Positions 41,965-51,138 of a stretch of 64,000 nt of DNA are shown here, piece by piece (within the stretch, counting starts at the first letter, position 1; the number at the start of each line of letters is the position of its first letter). The position numbers were made by a program, and so were the translations under genes. The stretch is from Pectobacterium polaris (lineage in GTDB: Bacteria > Pseudomonadota > Gammaproteobacteria > Enterobacterales > Enterobacteriaceae): positions 3,472,001 to 3,536,000 of the forward strand of contig NZ_CP017481.1 of NCBI RefSeq assembly GCF_002307355.1, written 5' to 3'. The notes under the pieces were generated by a model, which saw only the letters and a list, made by a program, of their open reading frames with translations, was not told the DNA's origin and ran no database searches.

Positions 41965-43182
41965 GTGATAGCCGACGGTCAACCAGGACACATCGATCAA
42001 ATTAAACAAATGAATGCCGGTGCAGTGTATCGGCTGATCGATAAGTACGGCCCGATATCACGTATCGAACTGTCCAAACGCGCTCAGCTCGCGCCCGCCA
42101 GTATTACCAAAATCGTCCGCGAACTGCTGGAAGCCCATCTGGTACAGGAAACTGAATATCAGGATGTGGGCAGCAGAGGGCGTCCCGCTATCGGCCTGAT
42201 TCTCGATACCGAGGCCTGGCATTATCTTTCCGCACGCATCAGCCACAATACCCTGTTATTGGCGCTGCGCGATCTCAGCAGCAAGCTGGTTGTGGAAGAA
42301 GAAATCCCGCTTCCCGCCGTATCACCACAGCCGCTGCTCGACCGTATTTTGAATGAAATCGACCAGTTTTTTATTCGTCATCAAAAGCGGTTGGAACGAC
42401 TAACGGCAATCGCGATTACCGCACCGGGCATGATTGATGCCAGTAAGGGCATTATTCACCGGATGCCCTTTTATGACGTTGAGGAAATGGCGATTGGCCC
42501 AGCACTGGAACAACGTACGGGGTTGCCGGTGTATTTGCAGCATGATATCTGCGCCTGGACGATGGCCGAAGCGCTATACGGCGCATCGCGCGATTGCCAA
42601 AATGTGATTCAGGTGGTGATCGACCATAACGTCGGTGCGGGTGTGATTACCGGTGGCCGCATCCTCCATGCGAGAAGTCGGAATCTGGTCGAAATCGGGC
42701 ACACGCAGGTCGATCCTTATGGCAAGCGTTGCTATTGCGGCAATCACGGCTGTCTCGAAACGGTCGCCAGCACGGAAAATATGCTGGAACTGGCGCAACA
42801 GCGCATGAATACGTCCATGAGCTCGCTTCTGCATGGTTCACCGCTTAGCGTTGAGAACCTGTGTGACGCCGCGCTCAAGGGCGATCAGTTAGCCAAAGAT
42901 ATCATTAACGATGTCGGTCATAACGTCGGCCGCATTGTCGCCATCATGGTGAATCTCTTCAATCCCGATAAAATTCTGGTGGGATCTCCCCTGAATAAAG
43001 CGGCCAGCATTTTACATCCCGCTATTTTAGGCTGTATTCAACAGCAATCATTCCCGCCCTATAGCCACAACCTCCAGGTGGAAGCGACCCAATTCTACAA
43101 TCAGGGCACGATGCCCGGTGCCGCACTGGTCAAGGATGCGCTCTATAACGGATCGCTACTGGTTAAACTGCTACAGGGATAA
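41965..43182 (+). CDS. mlc: Mlc (DgsA), glucose-responsive ROK repressor
   Basis: The 405-residue product matches E. coli Mlc (406 residues). The N-terminal winged HTH (GHIDQIKQMNAGAVYRLI, LAPASITKIVREL) is followed by the ROK domain with the zinc-binding segment GHTQVDPYGKRCYCGNHGC. Mlc represses ptsG, ptsHI and manXYZ and is sequestered by EIICB-Glc during glucose uptake. It begins at GTG 41965 after TAGGAG. Confidence 0.96.
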   Translation: MIADGQPGHIDQIKQMNAGAVYRLIDKYGPISRIELSKRAQLAPASITKIVRELLEAHLVQETEYQDVGSRGRPAIGLILDTEAWHYLSARISHNTLLLALRDLSSKLVVEEEIPLPAVSPQPLLDRILNEIDQFFIRHQKRLERLTAIAITAPGMIDASKGIIHRMPFYDVEEMAIGPALEQRTGLPVYLQHDICAWTMAEALYGASRDCQNVIQVVIDHNVGAGVITGGRILHARSRNLVEIGHTQVDPYGKRCYCGNHGCLETVASTENMLELAQQRMNTSMSSLLHGSPLSVENLCDAALKGDQLAKDIINDVGHNVGRIVAIMVNLFNPDKILVGSPLNKAASILHPAILGCIQQQSFPPYSHNLQVEATQFYNQGTMPGAALVKDALYNGSLLVKLLQG

Positions 43183-43315
43183 CCATAAAGGCGTAGAGCA
43201 ACAAAACATTGCGCTAACGCAAACTGCCCGAATGAGGCATAGCCTAGACTTTCACGCTTGGAAAGCATTTTAGCTGTGCTTGTTTTTTGGTATTCAGGTG
43301 GTCTGGAGTTATCCC

Positions 43316-43981
43316 ATGTTGAAACGTATTTTTGTCACTGGTACTGATACCGCCGTTGGCAAAACAGTGGTATCCAAGGCGCTACTGCAAAAACTGGCGC
43401 TGGCAGGCAAATCGGTTGCGGGCTACAAACCGATAGCAAAAGGGTGCGAAGAGACGGAAGCGGGCCTGCGTAATAAAGACGCGCTGTTGCTACAGGCGGC
43501 CTCCACGCTGGAATTGCCCTATAACATGGTTAACCCCATCGCACTGCGGGAAGATGAAATCAGCGCCAGCGAAGGAACCATTGATTACTGCACGATGACG
43601 CAAGGCCTGCGCCACATGGGCGAGACGGCGGATATCGTGGTGGTTGAAGGCACCGGCGGATGGCGAACCGTCATGAACGATCTGCGTCCATATTCCGAAT
43701 GGGTGGTGCAGGAACAGCTGCCTGTTGTGCTGGTTGTTGGCATCAAACTGGGCTGTATCAGCCATGCGCTGCTGACCGCGCAGGCGATCATCAACGATGG
43801 TTTGCCGCTGGTCGGCTGGGTCGCTAACCGTATTAACCCCGGACTGGCGAATTACGCAGAAATCATTCACGTTCTGCGGAAAAAAATTCCGGCACCGCAG
43901 TTGGGTGAATTACCTTACTTGCCACGCGCCGAACAGCGGGATCTCTCGTCTTATATCGATCTTTCTGCCGTCAGCTATTAA
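43316..43981 (+). CDS. bioD2: Dethiobiotin synthetase paralogue BioD2 (YnfK)
   Basis: The 221-residue product aligns with E. coli YnfK (231 residues). The P-loop is GTDTAVGKTVVSKA, and VVEGTGGWRTVMNDLRPYSEWV is conserved. The family closes the ureido ring of 7,8-diaminopelargonate with ATP. The gene lies outside the bio operon, and YnfK is a second copy of uncertain importance. TGGAG precedes the ATG at 43316; the frame is open to 43280 without similarity. Confidence 0.92.
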   Translation: MLKRIFVTGTDTAVGKTVVSKALLQKLALAGKSVAGYKPIAKGCEETEAGLRNKDALLLQAASTLELPYNMVNPIALREDEISASEGTIDYCTMTQGLRHMGETADIVVVEGTGGWRTVMNDLRPYSEWVVQEQLPVVLVVGIKLGCISHALLTAQAIINDGLPLVGWVANRINPGLANYAEIIHVLRKKIPAPQLGELPYLPRAEQRDLSSYIDLSAVSY

Positions 43982-44083
43982 TTTCTTTTGTCTTCTATTC
44001 CCGCTTCTCTGCGGGAATAAATTTTCTCCGTCACGCCACCTGTTATACTCACAGGCAGTTTTTCTTCTTATCCTGAAAATATA

Positions 44084-45571
44084 ATGAAAACAGAGAATAA
44101 CCCGCAGCAAACACCTGTCCCACATCGCCATTGGATTTTAATTGCCTGTATGTTGGCTATGTTCACGGCCGCGATTGAAGTGACGATTGTCGCCACCGCG
44201 CTGCCCACCATCATCGCGGATTTAGGCGGGTTTTCCCTATTAGGCTGGGTCTTTGCGGGTTATTTGCTGACGCAGTCGATCAGTATTCCAATTTATGGCC
44301 GATTGGCCGATCTGTATGGCCGCAAAAAGATATTCTTCTTCGGCATGATCGTGTTCCTGCTGGGGTCTATTCTGTGCGGATTTTCGACGCAGATGGGCTG
44401 GCTGATCGTCTTCCGCACCTTGCAAGGGCTGGGCGCGGGCGCGATTACTCCGATTGCCTTCACCATTGTTGCTGATGTGTACAGCTCGACCGAGCGCCCG
44501 AAAATACAGGGCTATTTGTCCAGCGTGTGGGGCTTTTCCGCGATTATCGGCCCGCTGCTGGGGGCGTTTATCGTGCAACACTTCAACTGGGCGCTGGTCT
44601 TCTGGGTCAACGTGCCGATTGGGCTGTTCTCCATCTTCCTGCTGGCTCGCTATCTGCCAACGATGAATGCCGTGCGCCAGCATCAGCTGGACTGGATGGG
44701 GGCGTTCTATCTGATTGTCTCCGTCGCCAGTTTGCTAATGGCGCTGCTACAGGCTGAAGTGTTTGGCTACTGGGTGATCCCACTGCTTGCGATCTCCGCC
44801 GTGGGCAGCATTTTGCTGGTTCGACAGGAAAAGCGCACGCCGGAGCCGCTGTTTCCGCTGGCGCTGTGGCGCAATCGGGTCATTATCGCCGGTAACCTCG
44901 GCGGATTGGTCGTCGGTGCCGCCATGATGGGCGTGAGCGCCTTTTTGCCAACGTTTATTCAGGGTGTAATGGGTAAAACGCCGCTGGAAGCCGGCAGTAT
45001 ATTGGCGATGATGTCGATTGGTTGGCCGTTGGCCAGCACGCTGAGCGGACGCTTAATGCTGTGGACGTCTTATCGCTTTACGGCAATGCTCGGCGGTATT
45101 GTGCTGATTATCGGCAGTCTGACGCTGCTAACCGTTCAACCGGACAGCAACCTTATGTGGGCGCGGCTCGCGGCATTTCTGATCGGTTCGGGAATGGGGC
45201 TAAGTAGCACAACGTTTCTGGTATCGATACAAAACTCGGTGGACTACTCCATCCGCGGCATTGCGACGGCTTCCGCCATGTTTACCCGCATGCTAGGTTC
45301 CGCGCTGGGAACGGCAATCCTTGGTGCGACGCTGAACATCAGTCTGCACTGGCGATTGCCGGACGTGAGCGATCCGCTCCAGACGCTTATGGATCCGGCC
45401 AAGCGTATTCTGCTGAGCGTCAACCAGCTCGATACGCTGGCATCGCAAGTCGCCTCGTCTATCCACGGCGTATTTATCGTTTCTGCACTCATCGCGGCTA
45501 TCACGCTGCTTTCCGCCAGAATGATCCCGGCAAGACAGCGACCGGGGCAGGCTGAAACCAGACAAAAATAA
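44084..45571 (+). CDS. MFS drug:H+ antiporter, DHA2 (14-helix) family
   Basis: The 495-residue product has about 14 hydrophobic segments. DHA2 motifs are visible: GRLADLYGRKKIFFFGMIVF (motif A) and the motif-C-like stretch LSSVWGFSAIIGPLLGAFI, followed by WVFWVNVPIGL-like FWVNVPIGLFSIF. It probably exports toxic compounds with protons. It has no regulator or membrane-fusion gene next to it. A bidirectional terminator follows. Confidence 0.88.
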   Translation: MKTENNPQQTPVPHRHWILIACMLAMFTAAIEVTIVATALPTIIADLGGFSLLGWVFAGYLLTQSISIPIYGRLADLYGRKKIFFFGMIVFLLGSILCGFSTQMGWLIVFRTLQGLGAGAITPIAFTIVADVYSSTERPKIQGYLSSVWGFSAIIGPLLGAFIVQHFNWALVFWVNVPIGLFSIFLLARYLPTMNAVRQHQLDWMGAFYLIVSVASLLMALLQAEVFGYWVIPLLAISAVGSILLVRQEKRTPEPLFPLALWRNRVIIAGNLGGLVVGAAMMGVSAFLPTFIQGVMGKTPLEAGSILAMMSIGWPLASTLSGRLMLWTSYRFTAMLGGIVLIIGSLTLLTVQPDSNLMWARLAAFLIGSGMGLSSTTFLVSIQNSVDYSIRGIATASAMFTRMLGSALGTAILGATLNISLHWRLPDVSDPLQTLMDPAKRILLSVNQLDTLASQVASSIHGVFIVSALIAAITLLSARMIPARQRPGQAETRQK

Positions 45572-45580
45572 GGCAAAAGA

Positions 45581-45602
45581 AAAGGCGCGAAAGCGCCTTT
45601 TG
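45581..45602 (+). terminator. Bidirectional terminator between convergent genes
   Basis: AAAGGCGC and GCGCCTTT form an 8-bp stem with a 4-base loop, with A- and T-rich flanks on both strands. It serves the MFS gene and the DUF1161 gene. Confidence 0.85.
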
Positions 45603-45632
45603 AACATTTACTTTGAACATCCAGAGGAAGGG

Positions 45633-45932
45633 TTACGGTGTGGTCGTCGGCTGACCTTCTGCTGGCGCCGGCGCACTTTCCGTATTGGCGTCACCCTCAG
45701 CATGGCGGGTGTAAACAATTTTGTATGAATCACTCTCGCAGTGACCAACCACCTGACCACTGGCCTGATTCACCTGATCGTTCGGGACGATATCCAGCGT
45801 AAAACCGGATTCTGGTACACCATTGGCGATGATTTTCTGGGCAATATCCGCTTTCACGCTCTCGCAAGATGCCAGTGCAGCCAACGGAGTAACCAGGAAT
45901 AACGCGGCACCAAAAATGACGGTTTTTTTCAT
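45633..45932 (-). CDS. ynfD: Periplasmic DUF1161 protein (YnfD-like)
   Basis: The 99-residue product has a Sec signal peptide (MKKTVIFGAALFLVTPLAALA). The DUF1161 domain follows, with CESVKADIAQKIIANGVPESGFTL and GQVVGHCESDSYKIVYTRH, and two conserved cysteines. An acidic Pro/Thr-rich tail follows. It resembles E. coli YnfD. Its function is unknown. Confidence 0.85.
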   Translation of the reverse strand: MKKTVIFGAALFLVTPLAALASCESVKADIAQKIIANGVPESGFTLDIVPNDQVNQASGQVVGHCESDSYKIVYTRHAEGDANTESAPAPAEGQPTTTP

Positions 45933-46036
45933 CTTTTGATCCTTTTCTCTGAAAAAAGTCTCTTTGAGTATATCAAACGATGACGATAACGCGAAAAAGC
46001 CACGAAATCAGGCCATCAACGATGGCCCGGAGAAGG

Positions 46037-46654
46037 TTAAACGCAGGGCCCGGTCGCGCAGCCATACATCATAAATAGCGGGAAAAGGACAACGGCTGGA
46101 ATCATGAGGGGAGCAAGCAACACCTCTTTGCCGGAGTTATCGCTGCTGTTGATCACCACCGGAATGGGTTGCGGCAGGCGACCGTTTGTTGTCGGGCTGA
46201 CCAATGAGCCTTCTTTCTCACTGAATGTGCCGTTCGCACTAAAGGTGACTTCACCTTTTCCCATTGCTGAAGGAATTCTCGCCGCGTAGAGTTCGCGTAA
46301 ATCGACTTCCTGCTTTTGGGTCAATCGGCGAGTATCAATCACGTTTTTATATCTCGCGTAGACCTGGCTATTACGGAGAGAAAAATCGACCCTCACGCCA
46401 AGGATGATGTCTTTGTAATCACGATAAAACGCGTAATAGTCCTGATACTCTTTTTGAGTGCGTGCGTCGGAGAACTTATAAACGTAATTAGCAGACTCCG
46501 CGATAAGCGTCCCATTGTCATTGGTGATATTCGTGATGTTATCCGTCTTCGGATAGGTGCTTGCACACGAACTGACCAATAGACACATAACAAACACGCC
46601 CCACAGTTTGATGTGAAAAGGGCGTGAAAGTAACTGCATGAGATCCATATTCAT
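46037..46654 (-). CDS. Unrecognised lipoprotein with hydrophobic C-terminal tail
   Basis: I do not recognise a family for this 205-residue product. It has an N-terminal hydrophobic segment ending in the lipobox-like LLVSSCAS near residue 30. The middle region is rich in charged and Tyr residues (ARTQKEYQDYYAFYRDYKD). A hydrophobic segment lies at the end (LLAPLMIPAVVLFPLFMMYG), finishing CATGPCV. I chose the ATG at 46652-46654 because GGAG lies nine bases upstream. It sits between two small envelope proteins in the same direction. Confidence 0.7.
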   Translation of the reverse strand: MNMDLMQLLSRPFHIKLWGVFVMCLLVSSCASTYPKTDNITNITNDNGTLIAESANYVYKFSDARTQKEYQDYYAFYRDYKDIILGVRVDFSLRNSQVYARYKNVIDTRRLTQKQEVDLRELYAARIPSAMGKGEVTFSANGTFSEKEGSLVSPTTNGRLPQPIPVVINSSDNSGKEVLLAPLMIPAVVLFPLFMMYGCATGPCV

Positions 46655-46784
46655 CCTGATGCGCTCCATTTTGGATAACAATGCGGGTTCTACGATATGC
46701 GATAATCGTTGAGTTTAACGGTGATGTCACCTTCGGATGCAGGCTAATTTGCTGCACTATTTTGTTTGCTGCACTACGAAGAGA

Positions 46785-46814
46785 AAAGGGGAAACCCACG
46801 CCAGCAGGCGTGGG
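46785..46814 (-). terminator. Rho-independent terminator after the YnfB-like gene
   Basis: CCCACGCC (46795-46802) and GGCGTGGG (46807-46814) form an 8-bp stem with a 4-base loop. The minus-strand continuation is TTTCCCCTTTT. Confidence 0.85.
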
Positions 46815-46820
46815 TAAAAA

Positions 46821-47171
46821 TCAGGGAGTAACGGGGCGGCCAGTACGACGATCGAGGCAGCGATCGGTGGTGTTTTCCCAGTAAGCATTAACGTTGTAGC
46901 TGGCGTTGCATTTTTCACGCCCATCAATCGCTTTTTCCGTTTTATCGAATTCTTTCTCAACGCGGTTATTGACTTTATTACGCAGCGAGCGGGTTGAATC
47001 CCATTGCTCTTTGCTTTGACGCGCCGCTTCTTTTGACAACGCGCTGTCGCCGGAATCAACAATGATATGACGTGTCTCTGCCAGTGCGGCAGGCTGCCAG
47101 GCAGCGGAAACGATAACCAGAGAAAGCGGGATGAAGGCCCGAATCAAAGAAGAAAAAGAGTAGTGGTTCAT
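46821..47171 (-). CDS. ynfB: Secreted DUF1283/UPF0482 protein (YnfB-like)
   Basis: The 116-residue product has a signal peptide ending near AALA at residue 31. The UPF0482 domain is close to E. coli YnfB, with IIVDSGDSALSKEAARQSKEQWDSTR, NVNAYWENTTDRCLDRRTGR and the final VTP. Two cysteines are conserved. Its function is unknown. It is a single gene followed by a strong terminator. Confidence 0.9.
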   Translation of the reverse strand: MNHYSFSSLIRAFIPLSLVIVSAAWQPAALAETRHIIVDSGDSALSKEAARQSKEQWDSTRSLRNKVNNRVEKEFDKTEKAIDGREKCNASYNVNAYWENTTDRCLDRRTGRPVTP

Positions 47172-47390
47172 GTTTCACCTTGACAGAACGAATGATAAAA
47201 ACAAACGCCGGTGCCGCAGAACGATAAAGCGCACGGCAAGCGATAGACAACAAAAGGCGACCGCCGTTCCCTGTAACCTCCACGCTTTGTGCAAAAGGAA
47301 AGTTACCTATAACAAGAAGTATACATCCTTCGCTTCAACGGCACTATAACCGTGCAGCATCGGGTAAAAGCGATTTGTGAACCAAAAGAA

Positions 47391-47418
47391 AAGGGCATGA
47401 AACCGCATTCATGCCCTT
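47391..47418 (-). terminator. Rho-independent terminator after ydfG
   Basis: AAGGGCATGAA and TTCATGCCCTT form a long stem, followed on the minus strand by TTCTTTT. Confidence 0.9.
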
Positions 47419-47439
47419 AATGCGAGTACTTGATGGTTA

Positions 47440-48189
47440 TCAGCCTTCGCGGTGTACGCTTAGCCCAGCAAAAGACTGGCTGACCGGCATCATTTCCAGC
47501 GTGTTGATGTTGACGTGTGCTGGCAGGGTGGACACCCAGAAAACGGCTTCAGACACATCTTCGGCAGTCAGCGGCGTCGTGTTGTCATAGGTTTTACTGA
47601 CTTTGTCGTCGTTACCTTTGAAGCGCACGGCTGAGAACTCCGTTCCACCGACCAAGCCCGGTTCGATATTTGTTACGCGGATTCGGGTGCCGGACAGGTC
47701 GGCACGCAATCCCAGGCTAAACTGCTGCACGAACGCTTTGCTGGCCCCGTACACGTTACCGCCCGCATAAGGCCAGTTTCCTGCGGTAGAACCGATGTTG
47801 ATGACGTGGCCGATATTACGCTCCACCATAGCGGGCAGCAGCGCGCGGGTCATGAACACCAGCCCTTTGTTGTTGGTGTCGATCATATTTTCCCAATCGT
47901 CGACCGATGCTTTATGCGCAGGTTCCAGACCCAGCGCCAGTCCAGCGTTGTTCACCAGCACATCAATGGCCTGCCATTCGGCTGGCAGGGAGGCAACTGC
48001 TTGTTCAATCGCCTGACGGTCACGCACATCCAGTTTTAGCGGATACAGCGCATCGCCCAGTTCCGCCTTCAGCGCATCCAGACGTTCCTGACGGCGGCCG
48101 GTCGCGATCACTTTATGGCCCGCACTAATGAATTTACGCGTAATTGACTCACCAAACCCAGCTGTTGCACCGGTAACAAAAATAATCAT
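47440..48189 (-). CDS. ydfG: NADP-dependent 3-hydroxy acid dehydrogenase YdfG
   Basis: The 249-residue product closely matches E. coli YdfG (248 residues). The SDR glycine motif GATAGFGE lies near residue 7, NNAGLALGLEPA follows, and the catalytic motif is YGASKAF. It oxidises L-allo-threonine and other 3-hydroxy acids and reduces malonic semialdehyde, in line with the RutE/YdfG branch of uracil breakdown. Confidence 0.95.
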   Translation of the reverse strand: MIIFVTGATAGFGESITRKFISAGHKVIATGRRQERLDALKAELGDALYPLKLDVRDRQAIEQAVASLPAEWQAIDVLVNNAGLALGLEPAHKASVDDWENMIDTNNKGLVFMTRALLPAMVERNIGHVINIGSTAGNWPYAGGNVYGASKAFVQQFSLGLRADLSGTRIRVTNIEPGLVGGTEFSAVRFKGNDDKVSKTYDNTTPLTAEDVSEAVFWVSTLPAHVNINTLEMMPVSQSFAGLSVHREG

Positions 48190-48396
48190 GCTCTTATTTC
48201 TCCCTGACCGTTTTCATATTTTGCTTGTGCCTGATATCAATATAAATAATGAAAGGCATGCGATCATTTAGCCGCGCAATTCCCCGTGGGTCAAGCGTTA
48301 CTCCGGTTTCAACGATGCGGTTCAGGAATAATCGCCCCTCAGAACGAGAGGCGAATGTCGGCCACGGCGGTGCGGCAAGGTTGGTATGACGGAAGA

Positions 48397-49581
48397 TTAA
48401 ATCCAGTTCTTGTTGCGGAATTCGCGCATAGTATCCGCGACCCACTGCATTTCCTGCGGCGTCCCTAACGAGATACGACACCAGTTATCTGCTGGAGGAA
48501 ACGCGCGGCCAATCAGCACGCCCGCGTCTGCCATATGCTTTTGGTAACCCTTAAGCGGCACGACCAACTGGTGGAACACAAAATTTCCTTCTGACGGTAA
48601 GTAAGGCAATTTCAGGTCATCCAGCGCTTTCAGCAGGATTTGGCGCGACACATCATTACTCTTTTTGCTGTAGGTAATGAATGCCGAGTCGTCCATAGAT
48701 GCCAATGCGGCATCCACACCGCTAAAATTGATTTTTTCGCCCGCGACATACCGTCCCATCAACGCAATAACGTTGGGATGGGCGACGGCATACCCAACGC
48801 GCATACCGGCCATGGCATGTATTTTGGAGAACGTTTTGAGCAGAATAATGTTCTCTGCACCCTGCGTGATCATCGGTGAAATAGAGCGAAAACGCGGGTC
48901 ATTGACGAACTCGGCATAAGCCTCATCGACGATAAACATCGTATTGGCTGGCTTGCTGGCAATCCACGGTTCGATTAAATCCGCTGGCGTAATCGTACCC
49001 GTTGGATTGTTAGGATTAACCAGATAAACGATGGAAGGGCCGCTGTAACTAGCTACGGCGGCTTTCAGCCCTTCAATATCGAATGCCCAGTTGTCGAGCA
49101 TTTTGACTTTCGTGACATGAATTCCGGCAATTTTCGCAAAGTGTTCGCCGTCTCCGTAGGTTAATTCAGGAATCACCAACTGTGCATCCAGCGAGGCGTA
49201 GGCTTCAATGGCCGCTCGGATACCTTCGGACGATCCGGCTGTCAGCAAGATGGAAGGGGCTTCAACCTGATGATGCGCCGCCAGCTTATTGCCAAGCAGT
49301 AAAATTTCACTCTTTGCATAACGATTGGCTTTCACGACAGCCTCACGCGCAGCGGCTTGCGCCTTGGGCGACATACCCAGTGGGTTCTCATTGAAGTTAA
49401 TACGGATTGGGTTAGTGGCCGACGGCGCGGTAAATGCGGCATTCTCAGGTTGAGTCTCGGCAAAAGCCCGCGAACTTAACCCTGTGGTTACCGCCGCCGT
49501 TCCCAGCAGGGCGCCCGAAAGTTTTAATAATGCTCTGCGTTTTGGGTTTAACACGTCGCTTTCATTGATTAAAAAATTCAT
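48397..49581 (-). CDS. Tat-exported PLP aminotransferase (HisC-like fold)
   Basis: The 394-residue product is a fold-type I aminotransferase resembling histidinol-phosphate aminotransferase. It has NPNNPTGT, the aspartate in MFIVDEAYAEF, and the PLP lysine in LLKTFSKIHAMAGMRVGYA. Before the domain is a twin-arginine signal (PKRRALLKLSGALLG, then an AFA cleavage site near residue 42), so the enzyme should fold with PLP in the cytoplasm and act in the periplasm. AAGGAG lies nine bases before the ATG at 49579-49581. No biosynthetic partner lies next to it and the substrate is unknown. Confidence 0.88.
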   Translation of the reverse strand: MNFLINESDVLNPKRRALLKLSGALLGTAAVTTGLSSRAFAETQPENAAFTAPSATNPIRINFNENPLGMSPKAQAAAREAVVKANRYAKSEILLLGNKLAAHHQVEAPSILLTAGSSEGIRAAIEAYASLDAQLVIPELTYGDGEHFAKIAGIHVTKVKMLDNWAFDIEGLKAAVASYSGPSIVYLVNPNNPTGTITPADLIEPWIASKPANTMFIVDEAYAEFVNDPRFRSISPMITQGAENIILLKTFSKIHAMAGMRVGYAVAHPNVIALMGRYVAGEKINFSGVDAALASMDDSAFITYSKKSNDVSRQILLKALDDLKLPYLPSEGNFVFHQLVVPLKGYQKHMADAGVLIGRAFPPADNWCRISLGTPQEMQWVADTMREFRNKNWI

Positions 49582-49890
49582 CAAAACACTCTCCTTAGTT
49601 AAATAATGACAGGAGAGCTAAAGCATAAAGCGCGCCAACTTCCTTAATCGATTGAACGCTAATACCTTGTCAAATAGGTGAAATATTATTTTCTTACGAC
49701 AAGTATGCCCGTCTGGCGGGAAATGCCGCGTTTTCTAATGCGTCGATTAAAGGTAAGAAAAATTGGTTGATTCATCGAGTGATTAAATCTAATGATATGA
49801 ATTACTTATGCAAGGGATCCATCATGACGCATTCAATGATGCATCATGATGCGTTTGCCCTATGAGATAGCGAGTGCATAGCGGAGGGCA
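49582..49890. other. Intergenic region between gpgS-like and aminotransferase genes
   Basis: These 309 bp lack a gene. The half near 49582 should hold the promoter of the aminotransferase. Overlapping perfect palindromes ATGATGCATCAT (49837-49848) and GCATCATGATGC (49842-49853) lie shortly downstream of the gpgS-like stop; no T tract follows. Confidence 0.45.
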
Positions 49891-51108
49891 TCACGTTTCC
49901 TGATTGTCGGCTTCTACCGCCGCATACAACCGCTCAAGGATATCGGGAAACGCAGACTGCACGCGGTTCCAGCTCGGCACAAACGGTTTATCCCCCAGGA
50001 CATCGCTATAGGCATGACCTGCAAAGGTGATGACATCAGAAAATAACTCCACCGCCGACTCCTCTTTATGACGGTCGAAACTCAGGCCGTTCATACGTGC
50101 GTCATGCTCGAAAGCATCGATCATATCAAGCGCGGTGCGATAGTAGGTCGCCCGCAGGACGCGGAAAGAGTCCGTGGTGATATTCACGCCGAGAATCGCC
50201 AGCTTGCGATACAGCGCTTTTGTGATGTCCGCCGCCATGCGCTGCAATCCCGCGTTAGGATCGTCTTCAGACATCGGCTGATGTTTATGGTCGTAGCGAT
50301 CGGCGATATCCACCTGACAAATACGGCGGGTTGCGGTGCCGCGATAAATTTCTGACAACACGCCAATTTCCAGTCCCCAATCGCCAGGAATGCGCAGGTT
50401 GTTCAGAATGGTGGTGCGCATCGCGAACTCGCCGGAAAGCGGATAGCGGTAACTGCGCATGTAATCCAGATAGTCGGAATTGCCGTAGACCTTTTGCAGC
50501 GATTTCAGTAACGGATAGACCAGCAGACGCCCCACACGGCCATTCAGTTTTCCCTCTGCAACACGGGCGTAATAGCCTTTGCAGAAGTCGTAATTAAAGT
50601 GCGGATTCGCCACGGGATAGAGCAGGCGAGCCAGCATCGCACGATCATAGGTGACAATGTCACAATCGTGTAAGGCAACACAGGCAGAACGACGCGATGC
50701 CAGCGTGTAGCCGACACAAAACCAGACATTCCGGCCTTTGCCGGGCTCCTCCGGTGCCAGTGACTTTTCTGCCAGTTCGTCGCTGAGCGCTTTCAGGCGC
50801 GGGCCATCGTTCCATAGAATGCGATGTCGGTGCGGCAGGCGAGAGAAGAATTTTCGGGCGTAAAGAAACTGTTCCCGATCGGCGCGATCGAGACCGATCA
50901 CAATTTCGTCAAGGTAAGAAACCTGAGACAGCTGATCGACAATGTGGCTCAGCGCGGGGCCTTCCAGCTCAGAATACAGCGAGGGCAGAATCAGCCCCAT
51001 ACTGTTTTGCCCGGAAAATACCTGAAGTTCATACTCCAGCTCTTCCATGCTTCTCTGAGTGAGATTGTGAAAATTGGTAATGATGCCATCTTGATAAAAT
51101 TCGCTCAT
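49891..51108 (-). CDS. gpgS: Glucosyl-3-phosphoglycerate synthase-like glycosyltransferase (GT81)
   Basis: The 405-residue product is a GT-A fold glycosyltransferase. The metal-binding DxD-type motif is in VALHDCDIVTYDR near residue 150, and WGLEIGVLSEIY is typical of GpgS enzymes, which join an NDP-glucose and 3-phosphoglycerate. The neighbouring phosphatase would then release glucosylglycerate, a compatible solute reported in soft-rot Dickeya under salt stress and nitrogen limitation. A mannosyl variant cannot be excluded. It lies 30 bp downstream of the phosphatase gene. Confidence 0.82.
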   Translation of the reverse strand: MSEFYQDGIITNFHNLTQRSMEELEYELQVFSGQNSMGLILPSLYSELEGPALSHIVDQLSQVSYLDEIVIGLDRADREQFLYARKFFSRLPHRHRILWNDGPRLKALSDELAEKSLAPEEPGKGRNVWFCVGYTLASRRSACVALHDCDIVTYDRAMLARLLYPVANPHFNYDFCKGYYARVAEGKLNGRVGRLLVYPLLKSLQKVYGNSDYLDYMRSYRYPLSGEFAMRTTILNNLRIPGDWGLEIGVLSEIYRGTATRRICQVDIADRYDHKHQPMSEDDPNAGLQRMAADITKALYRKLAILGVNITTDSFRVLRATYYRTALDMIDAFEHDARMNGLSFDRHKEESAVELFSDVITFAGHAYSDVLGDKPFVPSWNRVQSAFPDILERLYAAVEADNQET

Positions 51109-51138
51109 CCTATGCTCCCATGCCTTCTTGCGGCTATG

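Noticed and set aside
48194..48481. Minus-strand open frame between ydfG and the aminotransferase
   Set aside because: It overlaps the real aminotransferase gene by 85 bases in another frame and has no family resemblance or signal peptide.
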